NCBI GenBank assembly: GCA_963930645.1 | Contig: OZ005648.1 | Coordinates: 2,210,131 to 2,274,130 of the forward strand | Source: Salticus scenicus | Taxonomy: Eukaryota > Arthropoda > Arachnida > Araneae > Salticidae | Reading direction: 5' to 3' | Length of the DNA stretch: 64,000 nt | Shown here: piece by piece, positions 35,729 through 47,652 of the stretch | Position numbering within the stretch: the stretch's first letter is position 1 | How the letters are laid out: every line of letters starts with the position of its first letter | The notes under the pieces: model-generated | What the model saw: the letters and a program-made list of their open reading frames with translations, nothing else | Told to the model about the DNA's origin: nothing | Database searches by the model: none | Program-made: the position numbers and the translations under genes

Positions 35729-36482
35729 CAGGGGTCTGTCCAGACTTTCCACACAGGGTCCTGTTATTGTGAAATTGTGAAAAATTCAACACTTAATTTT
35801 GTGAGTCTAAATTTAGTGTGAAAATAAAGTTCTTCCGAACTTTTTTGCTAGGGTCCTCTTTTTGTGAAATTGTGAAAAATGTAATTTTGCAAAACAAAAC
35901 AGTCAAGGTTTCATTTTAGAGAATGACAGTTCAGTTTTACAGAACTAAACTCACATGTAGGCATAGAAGCCGTTTCTAAAATAGAAATTGAATATAAGCT
36001 TTTTAGGAAAATACAACAAAACACGTACTATTATTCAGGCAGTCTGTTCATTCCAATGAAGATTAGTTTTGAAAATGAAAGAGTTTATCAAAGGCCTGTT
36101 TTAAAAGAGAAAAATTTTGTGAAGGGTCCTTTATAGGATAAAAAAATTATTGTGAAGGGTCCTGTTTTAGGATAAAAATTTTGTTAAGGGTCCTTTTTTA
36201 AGATAGAGAATTTTGTGAAGGGTCCTTTTTAGGATAAAAATTTTGTGAAGGGTCCTGTTTTAGGATAAGTAATTTTGTTACGGGTCCTTTTTAAGGTAGA
36301 GAATTTTGTAAAGGGTCCTTTTTAGGATAAAAATTTTGTGAAGGGTCCTGTTTTAGGATAAATAATTTTGTGAAGGGTCCTGTTTTATGATAAATAATTT
36401 TGTTAAGGGTCCTTTTTTTAAGATAGAGAATTTTGTGAAGGGTCCTTTAACGGAGCCAGGCTTGCCTCTGGACAGATCCCTG
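35729..36482. mobile_element. hAT-like non-autonomous element with internal minisatellite
   Basis: The left end CAGGGGTCTGTCCAGAC is mirrored on the right (CAGGGATCTGTCCAGAG read inward). CAGGG ends are typical of hAT elements, but I could not see a matching 8-bp duplication (flanks TATAGGAT and ATGATACA). The inside is largely the minisatellite listed separately. No transposase. Confidence 0.65.
36110..36450 (+). repeat. ~31-bp minisatellite with three-unit periodicity
   Basis: GGGTCCT occurs 11 times at spacings of 30-34 bp (first at 36124, last at 36440). Three monomer versions follow one another: one continuing GTTTTAGGATAA, one TTTTTAAGATAGAG and one TTTTTAGGATAAAAA. The set repeats about every 93 bp (for example 36158, 36250, 36343). 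Two older relatives occur at 35755 and 35849. Confidence 0.92.
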
Positions 36483-37433
36483 ATGATACAACAAGTACGT
36501 GCAGTTGGAAAGTGTTCATAAATAATGCATATCGCATGATTTTTTGTTCTTGTTTAATTCTTGAAATTGAATTCCTTCAAACCTTTCTTTTAATTTTATA
36601 AAATTGTATGCCTTTTTTAAGCAACTTTGAAATCAATTCTATAAAAAGTAAATTTTTAAGTTTAAATTTATTGTGTTGAGATAAAATTTATTGCCTAAGG
36701 TAAATATTTTTGAATCAAAGACGATACCATCTTTTATTTAACATTCTGTATATTTGTATTCGTGTTGAGAAAGACAAAGAGAAATAGAGAACATAACTTT
36801 TTCGTTAAACGAACTCGTCTACTGTTCTGGAGGTGATTTTGTTAGAATACTTTATCACTGCATTACAATATAAATTGCACTTTAGTATTCTTTCCCGAAC
36901 ACGAAATCTTTATGGAGCAGAGCGCAGACACTTCTGAAAATGAAACAAAGTGGGAGCGAGAAAGAGCTATTACTGACAAAAATGCTAGAGATAATGTCTC
37001 TATGAAGTGCTTCGGTGTCTAAGTTTTTGTTAAAGCTCGCGATCGAGAGCGAAACGAGATATACTACTGCAGTCGAAGTATTATACCAAAAGAGTGTAGT
37101 GATTTATGAAAAAAAATGTCTGCGTGAAAGAATACGCCTTTGTTTCCAGGCTTAATAAGTCATCATAATTTAACTGAGATTATCTAACAGAGTAGAAAAG
37201 TTTCACAAATATCTTGAATTAAGAAAGAGGTTTTTTTTTTTTTTTTTTTTCCCAACAGTCTACTCGTATATTTTAAATGGAATTGACAGTGCAGAAAAAT
37301 ATTCTTAGATGCTTGTATTGAACAAAGAGAAAAAAAAGTTTGGTAAGCTAACGTCATAAATTTCGATAACACGCAACAGTTGTTTCGGGTTGAAATAATT
37401 AAGATCGGGGAAAGAGGAGTACAATTTTAACTA
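36483..37433. other. Non-coding DNA, no gene
   Basis: A short family C end (GTTGGAAAGTGTT) lies at about 36504-36516. A T run lies at 37230-37251. No gene seen. Confidence 0.5.
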
Positions 37434-38183
37434 TTGTGGCCACCACAAGACTTTCTTCTATATTTTCCTATACAAATTCACTCAATAACAATATCAAAAA
37501 AAAAAAAAAAAATTAATTTTTTTCCCAAGTTTTTTTTCGTTAAAAGTAAACAAAATCGATAACTTTGCTTTAAATTATCACAGATTTATAGTTCAACCAT
37601 TTGTTTTAAAGGTATTGACGAGACTTTTCGAAAGATACCCCTCTTGAAAATTTACTCCCCTCGAGGGGGGACTTCCCCCCCCAGGGGGGGGGACATACAA
37701 AAATTTTTTGCCAGTTGACTATCTGTATTATAAATAATTCTTGTAAATTTCATAATGATTACTAAAAAATAATTCTCTTTATGCACATTTATACAAAATT
37801 TTGTGCTATATCACCATGTTAAAAATTTAGAAAAAGTGGGATGGCAATGCAACCTGTAAGACAATGTTTACCAAAAGTTGATAGGCACTAATTTATGTCA
37901 AGGTGCAACTACATACCAATCTGTATGAGATTCTGTGCAGTAGTTCCTGAGATACAGTCGCCACAAAATTTTGTCACACCAGAGCCTCCTTAAGTAGATG
38001 CCTAGCGAGTCGCTCGAAAACTTGGCAACAGCACAAGAAGAACATAGCCAGTAGATGGCGCTTGATACCGAGTCGTAAAGTTCTGTTTATTTCCCGCGAT
38101 TCAATTGAGTTCTTCATGGTTTACGTTTTATTAATTTAACAAATGTGGGAGGTTTTTTTTTTTTTTTTTTTAATATAATATGC

Positions 38184-38266
38184 ATGGTGTATTGCGTCGT
38201 TCCATTTTGTAAATCGGAGTCGCTGTGAAAATATAAGTTTTCACGGTTTCATATTTCAAGACAAGG
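38184..38266 (+). pseudogene. THAP zinc-finger first exon, broken
   Basis: From the ATG at 38184 the frame reads MVYCVVPFCKSESL, a stop codon, then KYKFSRFHISRQ. The C-x4-C pair and the following F-S-R-F-H block fit the start of a THAP domain. The coding block ends at CAAG followed by GTATGT, a good splice donor, so this looks like exon 1 of a THAP transposase gene. The in-frame TGA near 38226 disables it. I could not find the later exons by eye. Confidence 0.65.
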
Positions 38267-38533
38267 TATGTAAACTGCATAAGTATTTAATGCAAAATTA
38301 CCAACCCTCCGGATTTTTTAATATCAATAATATTTTTCACAAAAAACATTATTTTTATTTATTATCGTAAATTCTGTGATTAAGACGAGGATAAATTTAA
38401 AAGAAATTATGATATAAAAATTCGAAGGGTTGACACCTCTGTTAGTAAGTTAGATTTAACAAATAAAATAGTTATGCTTATTACAAAATGAAATGAAATT
38501 TTTATTTATTGATGTAGGAATACAGAAAAATAA

Positions 38534-38647
38534 CTTGTTCTTAGTTACTTTGAAGTAACTCTATATTGTAGTATTTTATAGTTTTATTCATAAATTACAT
38601 TAGTAACTTATGAATAAAACTATAAAATACTCCAATATAGGAACAAG
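38534..38647. repeat. Long perfect-stem hairpin
   Basis: Two 33-bp arms (38561-38593 and 38608-38640) pair with one mismatch around a 14-nt loop. CTTGTTC (38534) and GAACAAG (38641) extend the pairing outside a small palindromic insert (AGTTACTT/AAGTAACT). Confidence 0.9.
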
Positions 38648-38974
38648 ATTGATTTATATTTTTTTAATACCACTGTTTTTTAAAGACTTGTGTAAATGCG
38701 TATAAAAATTTGATTATTTCAGTTAAATCGATACAAAAGTGTTGGGAATATTGAAAAGAAAAAATAGAACATTTTTATTTCTACTTTTGTTCTTTTTAAA
38801 AATATTAAGTTTTAAGATTCATAACATTACTTTTATTAACCTTTTACCACACAAATGGAATATGGAATTAAAAATTCATGTAAAAATTAAATATCATGAT
38901 TACTGATTTGAAAAATTATCAGGTATAACAGAAAGATGACTTGATTTTTTGAAATAGAAATTCTCCACATCCAT

Positions 38975-39139
38975 ACACTCACATACACACACACACACAC
39001 ATATACTGGCTAATTGCCAAAAACTACTTTTTTTGGACTCATGAGACCTTAAAAATATAAATCAGGGGAAAACTCGATATCGAATTTTTGGACCGAACAC
39101 AATACTTTCATTACCTACGGTAGTAGGGTAATGGAAGTA
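38975..39139 (-). mobile_element. Family A' fragment nested in the THAP-type transposon
   Basis: On the minus strand it starts with the TACTTCC/GGTAATGAAAGTA hairpin, then TTGTGTTCGGTCC, TCGATATCGAGTTTTC and a TG microsatellite. It matches the first ~165 bp of the element at 12468. Confidence 0.75.
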
Positions 39140-40845
39140 AAAATATTTCAAGGATGTTATTAATTTATCCTTAAATTTGCCAATCTTTATCAATTTTTTC
39201 AAATTGAAACCTAATACGAGTTTTAAAATACAATTGTGAATTTTCTGCATTTGTTTGTTTTTAAGTTATTCTGATAATAAATATGCATATAAATCAATCA
39301 CTAAAAACAGAAAAAAAAAAATGCTTTTTGTATTCAGAGAACCCCAAAACGTGACTTTATTCAAAAACCTGAGTTGAAAATAGAACTTCAAAAAAATACT
39401 TTGTTTACATTATAGGTTCGAAAAATTAATTTTCCTTCTTCAACAGTATTCGTCGACATAAAAAAAAGTGTAGCAAAGCACTTTCGTCAATTACATTCTA
39501 CAGAAAAGAACGTTTAGCTTAATTTTGAATAGCCCTGTATGTTTTCAATAAACTATGTGCACATCAGATTGTGCATTTAAATTTAATCTTATATGAAAAA
39601 CACCTAACACAAAATGAAATACACTTTCAGCATTTTCCAAGTATATCCGAGATAGACAATCCGACGCGCACAGACCAACCGCTAAAAACATTATTTTTCG
39701 TTTCAGGAGACCTCAAAACATGTAAACATAACACAACTTTATTTCGAAACTGTCTATCAGTTTCGAAAGCATACACTCTCGGAACTGGTAAAGCTAATAA
39801 AATCTTGGAAAAAAAAAAAAAAAAACTTCGTGCGAGAGAAAACTTATACTCAAGAAATCCTTAATTTTAAAAATTTAAATCTTAGTGGTTATTTATTTAT
39901 TTTTTGTGACGGACTAGACAACAGATTGTTTTCTTCTCCAATTTTTATTACTGAATGTTAACTTATCTCATTAATGTGCTGGTCTATTTTTCTTATAAAT
40001 AATATAAAATTCTCGATTTAAGAAAAATAATTCACACCTAATAAGGTAAAAATGTAACGTAAAGGACATGACCAAGAAAAAGAAAAAAAAAAGACATGAT
40101 TTTAATAATTTATCATTATAAATTATTCATTCTAAACTGAAACTCATTTAAAGTTCAGAGATTTTAATTTATATAAACAAAACTTTCATCTGATACCTAA
40201 ATTTAAAAAAAAATTGAAATTTTTATTGAATAAATATATAAAAAATAATTTAATCGCGTGATAGACATACCATGTTTTTGCTTATTTAATTTTAAATTTC
40301 GTTTTTTAATTAATAATATATTTTTAAAAAAGGTGTTATTTATTAGATTCAATTAGTTGAAAAGCTAAAATAGGTCTTGTCCACTTCCGAAGAAAATTAA
40401 ACCCTATACTTTTTTAAATATAAATATTTGAATATTTTTTTTTTTTTTTGAAAATATTTACGATAAAGCACTTTCACATCATTTTTTCAAATTAAAAGAA
40501 GAAAAAAATACAATTTTGGACTTTAAATTGAAATTAATAGCTAGATTTTTATATGAAAAATATAACTTATCTATGAAAGAGAAGAAAATTGTTGCTCTGC
40601 GTAGGTGCTGTCACCTAGCGTTAGTTTTGTTTTTTAAATGTTGCCTAATTTAACATTGGGATTCGCTGCGCGTGGAAGGCATCTACTTAAGGAGGCTCTG
40701 GTCACACACACACACAGACAGACTATTTTCTAAAAATGGTCAAATCGTGTTCTACAGCTCTCAAAACGTGTAAATCCATCAAAAACCCGAGGTCTAAAAT
40801 TTTTACGAATCCAATACTTTCTTCTATTGAATGTTGAAGAAAGTA

Positions 40846-41161
40846 AAAATTACAGCAAAATAACTACTATAAATCATCTATTTAAAGATTTATGCAAAAA
40901 GACTTTGTAAGGTAAACGGAGATATAAAAATATCTATTTCATTTATACAGGGAAGGAGGGAAGAGGCAATTGAGAAGGTGACGGAGAAGATAGTGGACCC
41001 TCATACAACTTATTACGCTGATTTGAGAAAACAGAAATGTTTACTTTCACTAAAACTGTTATTTAGGTAAAAATATTTTATTATAATTTAAAATACACTA
41101 ATAGACATGTAAAATTTTATTATTTTTCTATAAAAATACAGTCAAATATATATATATATAT
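40846..41161. other. Short non-coding segment
   Basis: No gene; a TA microsatellite sits at about 41147-41160. Confidence 0.5.
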
Positions 41162-41878
41162 GTTACCGCTAAAGTGCAGAAATCAGTTAATCTGCAGATT
41201 AGCTAGGTAATATGCACATTAACTAGGATGATCCGTTAAAGTGAAGAAAATTGTTTCATTTCTCAAATTACCTAGGTAATCTGCGAATTACCTAGATAAT
41301 CTGCACATTACCTAGTAGGCACTCGTTAAAGTGAAAATAAGATCTCTGGTGGTATAATTTTACCGCACGCTGTGTTGTATTTGTTTTTTTCATTCGGGAA
41401 AAGAAAAAAAAAAAAGATTAGTTTTCTTTTCTTTTCTTTCTTTCTTTACTTATTTTTATCTGTATGTGTTTTAATTTTTATGTGTTTTAAAGTTATATTT
41501 GTTTTATTTATTTCATCTTTTTTATTCTGTCAATATAAGTTTGAAGATGTTATGCATTTTTAATATGAAATATAATAGCTTTAATAGCTTTCAATAAAGT
41601 CTATTTTATAAATGAATGTTAGAATTGTAATACAGTAACGATTTCTTTTCAAATAAAAATATTTAACAATTCAAATTAAAAAAAAAAAAAAAAAAAAAAA
41701 AGAAATATTAAATTAGACAAATCAGAAGCATTTTAAAAAGCACTTCAAATAATTAAAACTGCTTTAATAATTTTTAGATCGCATGAAAATTAAAATGACA
41801 GTTTTCCAATGCTTTATTAAATTATATTTTGCAGCATACATATATCTGTACAAGTTTAGGAAATATATTAATTTTACA

Positions 41879-41912
<34 letters not shown>

Positions 41913-42806
41913 TTATTAACACATTTTATGTGATAAACTACAACGAAATTATTTGAAAAAGCGAATAAAATAAAAAAATAAAAATATAATCATGATATAT
42001 AAAATATATAAAGGAAACTTAAAATTGAAAGAAACAAAAAAACAAAAAATTGTAATGAAATGCTAAAAACTGCATAAAAATTTCATATTAAGTATTTATT
42101 GAATAATGCCATAATACTGAATGCCATATTTTCCAGAGTTAAAAAATAATACATCTGCTCTTTTTTTCAGAAAGTAATAGTAATTTAAATCAATTTTAAA
42201 ATAAAGTAGTTTTAAAAAGTTGTGGTTTAATAGTTTTATTTCGGGAGAAAATAATTACTGTGCTGTAAATTTAAGATTCATAATTAAAATGAAGTTTCAC
42301 GAGCGAGAGTTTTTAATTAAGATTATACTTCATTAATAAAATGCAGACCCTTATCAAACTTATATTGACAGAATTAAAAAAGAGAAGAAATAAACTCAAA
42401 ACAATTATAACTTACTTGTACTTTAAAATTTGTGTTGGTCGTAATAAGAAATCTAATGTCATAGCTTCGATGATCCACGTTTTGTGCTTACTGTTTATCA
42501 CAGCGGAGAGGAAAGGAAAGGAAGGGATAAAAGTTTCGGTTTGTGTTTGAAGGTCAATCGCGTCACAGACTAAACTTGGATTCGCGTATCTGTATCACAT
42601 GACTGTTTGACGTCACACTGAATGTAAAAAAAACTAAGGCTCGAAACAAACATTTGAACTTTAACGACACAGAAGCCGTTAATCTGCAGATTACCTAGTT
42701 AAAATGCGGAAAACTCTTTATTCCGCACTTTAACGGGTCATTTTAGTTAATCTGCAGATTAGCTAGGTAATCTTCAGATTAACGGGTTTCGCGCTTTAAC
42801 GGTAAC
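41162..42806. mobile_element. 1.65-kb element with palindrome-rich inverted ends
   Basis: The element begins GTTACCGCTAAAGTGC and ends GCGCTTTAACGGTAAC, inside TA repeats. The ~170 bp next to each end contain several copies of the palindrome TAATCTGCAGATTA and of ACCTAGGTAA, together with CGTTAAAGTG. The interior is AT-rich with long A runs. Short frames at 41372 and 42341 show no domain. Target duplication cannot be defined in the TA repeat. The superfamily is unknown. Confidence 0.75.
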
Positions 42807-42810
42807 ATAT

Positions 42811-42852
<42 letters not shown>

Positions 42853-44185
42853 AATAATTTAATTCCTTTACAATACTCAGCAAATAAGAGAAAGATGAAA
42901 ATACCAACAATGATATTAATATTTAGAAGGATTACTTATAAAGTTATTGTCACAAATACCATTTAAGTAAAATTCACCGATTAGTAAAATCATGTTAAAA
43001 TACTTACACAGAAGAGAAATGACGTAGATATCACTAATGCCTAAAACAATGAGATAGTTTTTTTAATCCATTGATCGAGTAAATTCAGCAACACAAGATA
43101 AGAATTGCAAGAAATAAACCAAAATACTATTGAAATAAAAAGGAATGCATGAAGGAAAAATAGAGTTAAAAATGTTGAAACCCAGTACAGTTCTCATCAG
43201 GAAACTAGCTGTACTGTCAACATGAGATGCAAGATTTCGAATATTGTATAGCTAGTTCAGCAAATATACAATACTAGTTCCAATCTTGCATAAAAAAAAA
43301 AAAATAGAAAGATAAAAGGAAAATGGCTGATAAAACAACTTAACCAAAATGAAAAATGATATTCGTGAAAGACGAGGGCCACATGCAATTCAAATCCAAA
43401 TCGAATAAAAGTCCAGGCGGTTGCCAAACGAACTAACTGAAAAGAAATGTTTAAAAGTAGAGAATCGATTAATCGAAATAATTTCTGAAATGAAATAAAT
43501 GTAAGCATGAAGTGATATTTATTGTGCTTAATATTTAAAAGCTGAAATCACAAATAAAGAATTTTCTAGAGGGAAATTTAAGTATAATGCAGAACAATAC
43601 GATTGTCACTGTATGGCATACGTTCGACACAACGTATGAGCGCGCCATCTAACGTGGAAAAAATAAGTTACTATTAATTGATGTAAGAAAAAGTGTACGA
43701 TTAGAGGTTCAATTTACATGAGTGTAATTTAGATTCTTAAGCTAACAGAAGAACAGACCAACAAGTGATTATAAAGTCATTATTATTAAGAAATTGGTGA
43801 ATAATTTTAATTTTTAAATTTCAATAATTATTATTGTTATTAATATTATTATTAGTATTAGTATTAAGTAGGAAAATGGTGAATAGGTTTAAATTTTTTT
43901 TTTTTTAAGTATTATGGTATTAATATATTATTGTTATTATTTTTATTATTATTATTAATTAGAAAAATGGTGAATAAGTTTAATATTTTATTAGTTATTG
44001 TTAATAATATTGAATAGTATTTTTATTTTACGTTTAGTATGAACACTCCAAATTTGAATGAGATCTAATTTTTTTTTTTTTTTTTTTTTAAATGAAGCAA
44101 ATATATTATGAATTGTTGAAACTTAATCAATATCAACCAGAAAGAGATGATGTATCCCGTAATCGCAATAAGACCAGGCTTCCTA

Positions 44186-44216
<31 letters not shown>

Positions 44217-44343
44217 TTTAAATTCAACAACCCACCCAACCAACCAGCCAAACAACACCACCCTTTCTCCTTAATCAAACATCTGCCCTCCCATCCGCCA
44301 TATTTTATTTTTTATTTTATTTTATTTTTTTTTTAAATATAAA

Positions 44344-44383
<40 letters not shown>

Positions 44384-44387
44384 AATA

Positions 44388-44390
<3 letters not shown>
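42807..44390. other. AT-rich non-coding DNA with microsatellites and a small tandem repeat
   Basis: TA runs lie at about 42817-42849 and 44347-44378. Around 43788, 43872 and 43964 the motif AAATGGTGAATA recurs in three ~90-bp units separated by ATT-type simple repeats. No gene. The frames at 43257 and 44092 include homopolymers. Confidence 0.55.
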
Positions 44391-44427
<37 letters not shown>

Positions 44428-44990
44428 AGACAAAGAACATTTATTGATAAATAATCGAATAAATAAATCTCTTGGGATAACCCATAGCAGTAGCAGTTTT
44501 AATTAAATTGTTAATATTCTTGTTTTTGTAATGAGATGAACAAAGTCTGTTTATTCGAAATAGATGATTAAGAATAATATTTCTGTATACAGATAAATGA
44601 AGACAAGAATTAAAATGTGTAAATAAATTTACTTTAAAACAGAAATCTTTTCGTTTATCATATAGATCAGTAGATATTTTACCACCATTTAATTTAAGTT
44701 GTAAATCTAAAAAGCTAATACAATTGTTGTTAATATAATTATGTGTTAGTGTAAGGTGAGAGGGATATTGAAATTTTAATGAAAATGGAGTAGAGTTATT
44801 AACATAAAAAATTATAATATCATCAATGTACCTATACATAATGACATTATCATTACAGAAACTTTGTTCATAATGGTATAAATATAAATCAGCTAACAGA
44901 CTTGAGCTACAGCCCCCTTGTGGGATACCGACCTTTTGGATATATATATATTCCCCACATTCATCATTGCACTTCTGCTAAAAAGTAAGC
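44391..44990 (-). mobile_element. 5'-truncated retroelement copy with poly(A) tail
   Basis: On the minus strand an open frame with reverse transcriptase motifs is followed, 14 nt after its stop, by a 36-nt poly(A) tail (T run 44391-44426 on the plus strand). AATAAA overlaps the stop codon. The tail next to a truncated coding region is the usual sign of target-primed insertion. No endonuclease domain or LTR is seen. Confidence 0.75.
44441..44977 (-). pseudogene. Reverse transcriptase palm fragment
   Basis: The minus-strand frame stays open for about 178 codons after a TAG at 44978. It contains VGIPQGGCSSSLLADLYLY (RT motif 4) and YRYIDDIIIF, the YxDD catalytic box with both metal-binding aspartates. 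Downstream come ISFLDLQL and STDLYDKRKDF, a motif I associate with Penelope-like or related single-RT elements rather than with LTR retrotransposons. The N-terminal fingers, including the first catalytic aspartate, are missing, so the enzyme is incomplete. The frame has no internal stop or frameshift, so the insertion may be fairly recent. The class is my inference and needs a search. Confidence 0.75.
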
Positions 44991-45634
44991 AAGATTTAAA
45001 AACAGTCTGTTATTTATTTATTTAAAAGTTTCTCACGTGATGAAATATTCTTAAAATTAGATTATGCAAACAACAGGATTGCTCTTGTGTTTTTCATTGA
45101 AGATTGTGTTATGATAATAAAGGGGGGGGGTCGAATAACAAATAGAGTAGAATAAATTAATGTTTACGACCACTTTGTATCATTAAAAGAGTGAAATGGA
45201 ATGTAACTGTAGCAAATGTAAACATAGAACCTGTACAATTTTTGAATGCATTTGTGTGGCAATAACATGCTAAATGAAACAGTTCTAAGCATTTATTTAG
45301 GAACTAAAAAAAATAAAAAAAAAAATAAAAAATCAGCATGTCATTTATTTATAATAGGCAGAGTGACGAAATTTAACCACAATAATTTCAGATAAATTAT
45401 AAAAACATTTAAAAAAATAATATATTGAAATTGGAACGCAACTATACTAAACACCTTATCAAATCTGGGCATTTGCATGAAAATTGGTTTGACTGCATAT
45501 ATGCGAAATATATGTTTTTTTTTAGGACTCAGGACTATTAGTCTCAATCTGCGGATTTTTACGATACCAGTTTTACGATAAGTGGACATTTATCGAAATC
45601 GAAAATATTATTGAATAATTTAAAAACAATGTTA

Positions 45635-45671
<37 letters not shown>

Positions 45672-46219
45672 TATAGTTCTCCGTCCTAAACTAAGTTCTG
45701 CTTTTGCCAGAATTTCATCAAAATCTTTTTTTTTTTTTTTTTTTTTTTTTGAAAGAAAAAGAAAAGAAAAGAAAATTAATGATAATCAGTACCGAAACAA
45801 ACACTATCGAAAAAGTTTTTTCACAATTAATTTCATTAATTTCATTCCACAGTACAAATATTATCTATAAATACTAAAACAGATTTAATTGAGAATGTAA
45901 TCAAGAACGCCATTAATAATATGTTTTCAACATAATATTCAGGAATTTTTTACTATTATTATAACTTTTAAACAATGTGTGTCATATTTCTGAAATTGTT
46001 ATTGATATTTAATAAACTGTTCAAGGCAAGTAAGTGTACGTATATTAATAATTATTTTAAATAATACGGAATAAATATAAATGATGTGCTGAGTAATGAG
46101 TGATGATGCAAATAAGACGTTGATGCTCCTGATCTGCAGATCCATTAGTAAATAAATACTAACAAAAAATAGAAATGCATCAAGAAAGCGGGGCTTTTCC
46201 CCTTGCACTCGTATCTATT
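44991..46219. other. AT-rich non-coding DNA, no gene
   Basis: Long A or T runs at about 45640-45669 and 45728-45750. No gene or known repeat. Confidence 0.5.
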
Positions 46220-46440
46220 TAACACTTTCCAACGACGTCTGTCTGTGCTCTAACTCCTGTAAATATTAATTAAATTCTTTCAAACTGATGTATGTTATTC
46301 AAGTTCACTATTGGATGTTTCAAGATGGAGTAAATACCACCACTGGTTTGTATACAGGGACGCCCGAAAGAATTCCATAGCACTGCGTTTTATGAGAGGT
46401 TTTTTTTTTTTTTTACAATTTGATAGTGAAACAAACAAGT
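46220..46440 (+). mobile_element. Family C hairpin-ended element, partial
   Basis: AACACTTTCCAAC at the left is followed by GACGTCTGTCTGTGCTCTAAC, a short GTCY tract, then TGATGTATGTTATTCAAGTTC and GTTTGTATACAGGGACGCCC. It is a close relative of the copy at 53.4 kb. Confidence 0.7.
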
Positions 46441-47652
46441 TATTATTATACAAATGTATCATAATATTATACAGGATCTACAACATTTTCGACAGTTATA
46501 GTCCACTTCATTCTCTTAATGATACAAGGTGATTACAAAAGCCACTTTATATATATATATATATATAATTTGTCGTCCACACAGTAATCACTATCGTAAC
46601 CCAATCTTTACTAATGAAGGGAGGACTATCCTGTTCGCCTGTTCCTTATATATCCAAAGTTTAGGAACAGTTCATTCAATGGACAATTTTTATTTATCAA
46701 TTTATTTTTATTATTATTACGAATATGTGCAAGCAATTATTTTAACGCAAAAAACTGGAAAGAAATGCCCCCCCCCCCCCTCTCCCTTTCTATTACCTTT
46801 TTAGGCACGCATAAGCTAAAAAAAAGCCTTCCTGTAAGACTAAATGTAGCAAAAATTAATTGATTGTTATTGTTATTTTTTATATTATTAAATCATAAAT
46901 TGCTACAAAGTATAAAACGATCAATCGATAAAAGTTTCGTTAATCGATTTCAAATAAAAAATACTTTCCGGCTTTTTTTTTTTTTTTTTTTTTTTTTTGT
47001 TTCCTTCAGGAAATTGCAAAGAAAGGAAAATATCTTTCTTTAAAGACTTTTTTTTTTCAACTATAGTTACATTTTTTGAGCAGTCCTATACTTTTTCCTT
47101 TCTGTGAGTAACAGTTATGTGTTTGTTTTTTTTTCTTAACTTGCATGTCACATACAGCTATACTTCATGACATGTATAGGTATTTCTTTTTATTGGCATC
47201 GCCACTTGACTTCATTACATCCTATCGTATATTTATTCATAAACAAGGATTTTCGCTATTGTTATTTGAGTAGAAACTCCACGTTTATGTTAGTTTCCAG
47301 GTTTACAGATTGATTAGGTATACAAAATTGAATAAGAATGCTGTTCTGTCTTATTCAAGGATAAAGCATTTAAAAAAGAGGCTTTTTTTTTTTTTTTTTT
47401 TTTTTCTCGTGGGTCAAATAATTTTTATATATATAAAAATGTCTCTATTTAACAAACTTCGGTTTTGCGAATTTTTCCATTTTACAAAATTTTTCTTCAA
47501 AATAAGACTGTTTTAAGTTCTATTTATATTTATTTATTTATTAATGACTTCTAAATAGCAAAGTATAGTCTCTGTTTAATGAACTTTTTCTTCGTAACCT
47601 ATTTCTTTCTTTATTTTTTCCATTCTGTTTCTCTAAACATCCCTTTTTAATA
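46441..47652. other. AT-rich non-coding DNA, no gene
   Basis: Microsatellites and T runs (46974-46998, 47384-47405) and a C run near 46769-46780. Frames at 46311, 46529 and 47310 cross low-complexity tracts and have no motif. Confidence 0.5.

Larger units (their letters stand above)
37979..40701 (+). mobile_element. 2.7-kb DNA transposon with THAP-coding start
   Basis: Perfect TIRs of 24 bp begin CCAGAGCCTCCTTAAGTAGA at the left and are mirrored at 40678-40701. TCACA flanks both ends (37974-37978 and 40702-40706), a likely 5-bp target duplication, although the site lies in CA-rich DNA and the exact length is uncertain. A THAP-domain start lies 205 bp inside the left TIR. The rest is AT-rich and holds a strong hairpin and a nested A' fragment. 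The THAP domain suggests a P-like transposase, but P elements usually make 8-bp duplications, so the superfamily is open. Confidence 0.88.
37434..40845 (-). mobile_element. Family B hairpin-ended element, copy 3, split by a THAP-type transposon
   Basis: The left part (37434-37978) starts with the TTGTGG/CCACAA palindrome and includes the poly-C/poly-G palindromes and GAGATACAGTCGCCACAAAA. The right part (40702-40845) continues with the CA/GACA microsatellite and ends in the TACTTTCTTC hairpin. The element at 37979-40701 is inserted between them; comparison with the copy at 24.6 kb shows the join. Confidence 0.85.

Noticed and set aside
36110..36450. Regular short repeats resembling a CRISPR array
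   Set aside because: The spacers are not unique; the whole 30-34 bp unit repeats, the DNA is eukaryotic, and there are no cas genes. It is a minisatellite.
35729..36482. 8-bp target duplication for the hAT-like element
   Set aside because: Flanks TATAGGAT and ATGATACA do not match, so no duplication is claimed.
43257..43508. 83-codon minus-strand frame with leucine/phenylalanine-rich sequence
   Set aside because: No recognisable motif, AT-driven composition and a homopolymer inside it; not supported as a gene.
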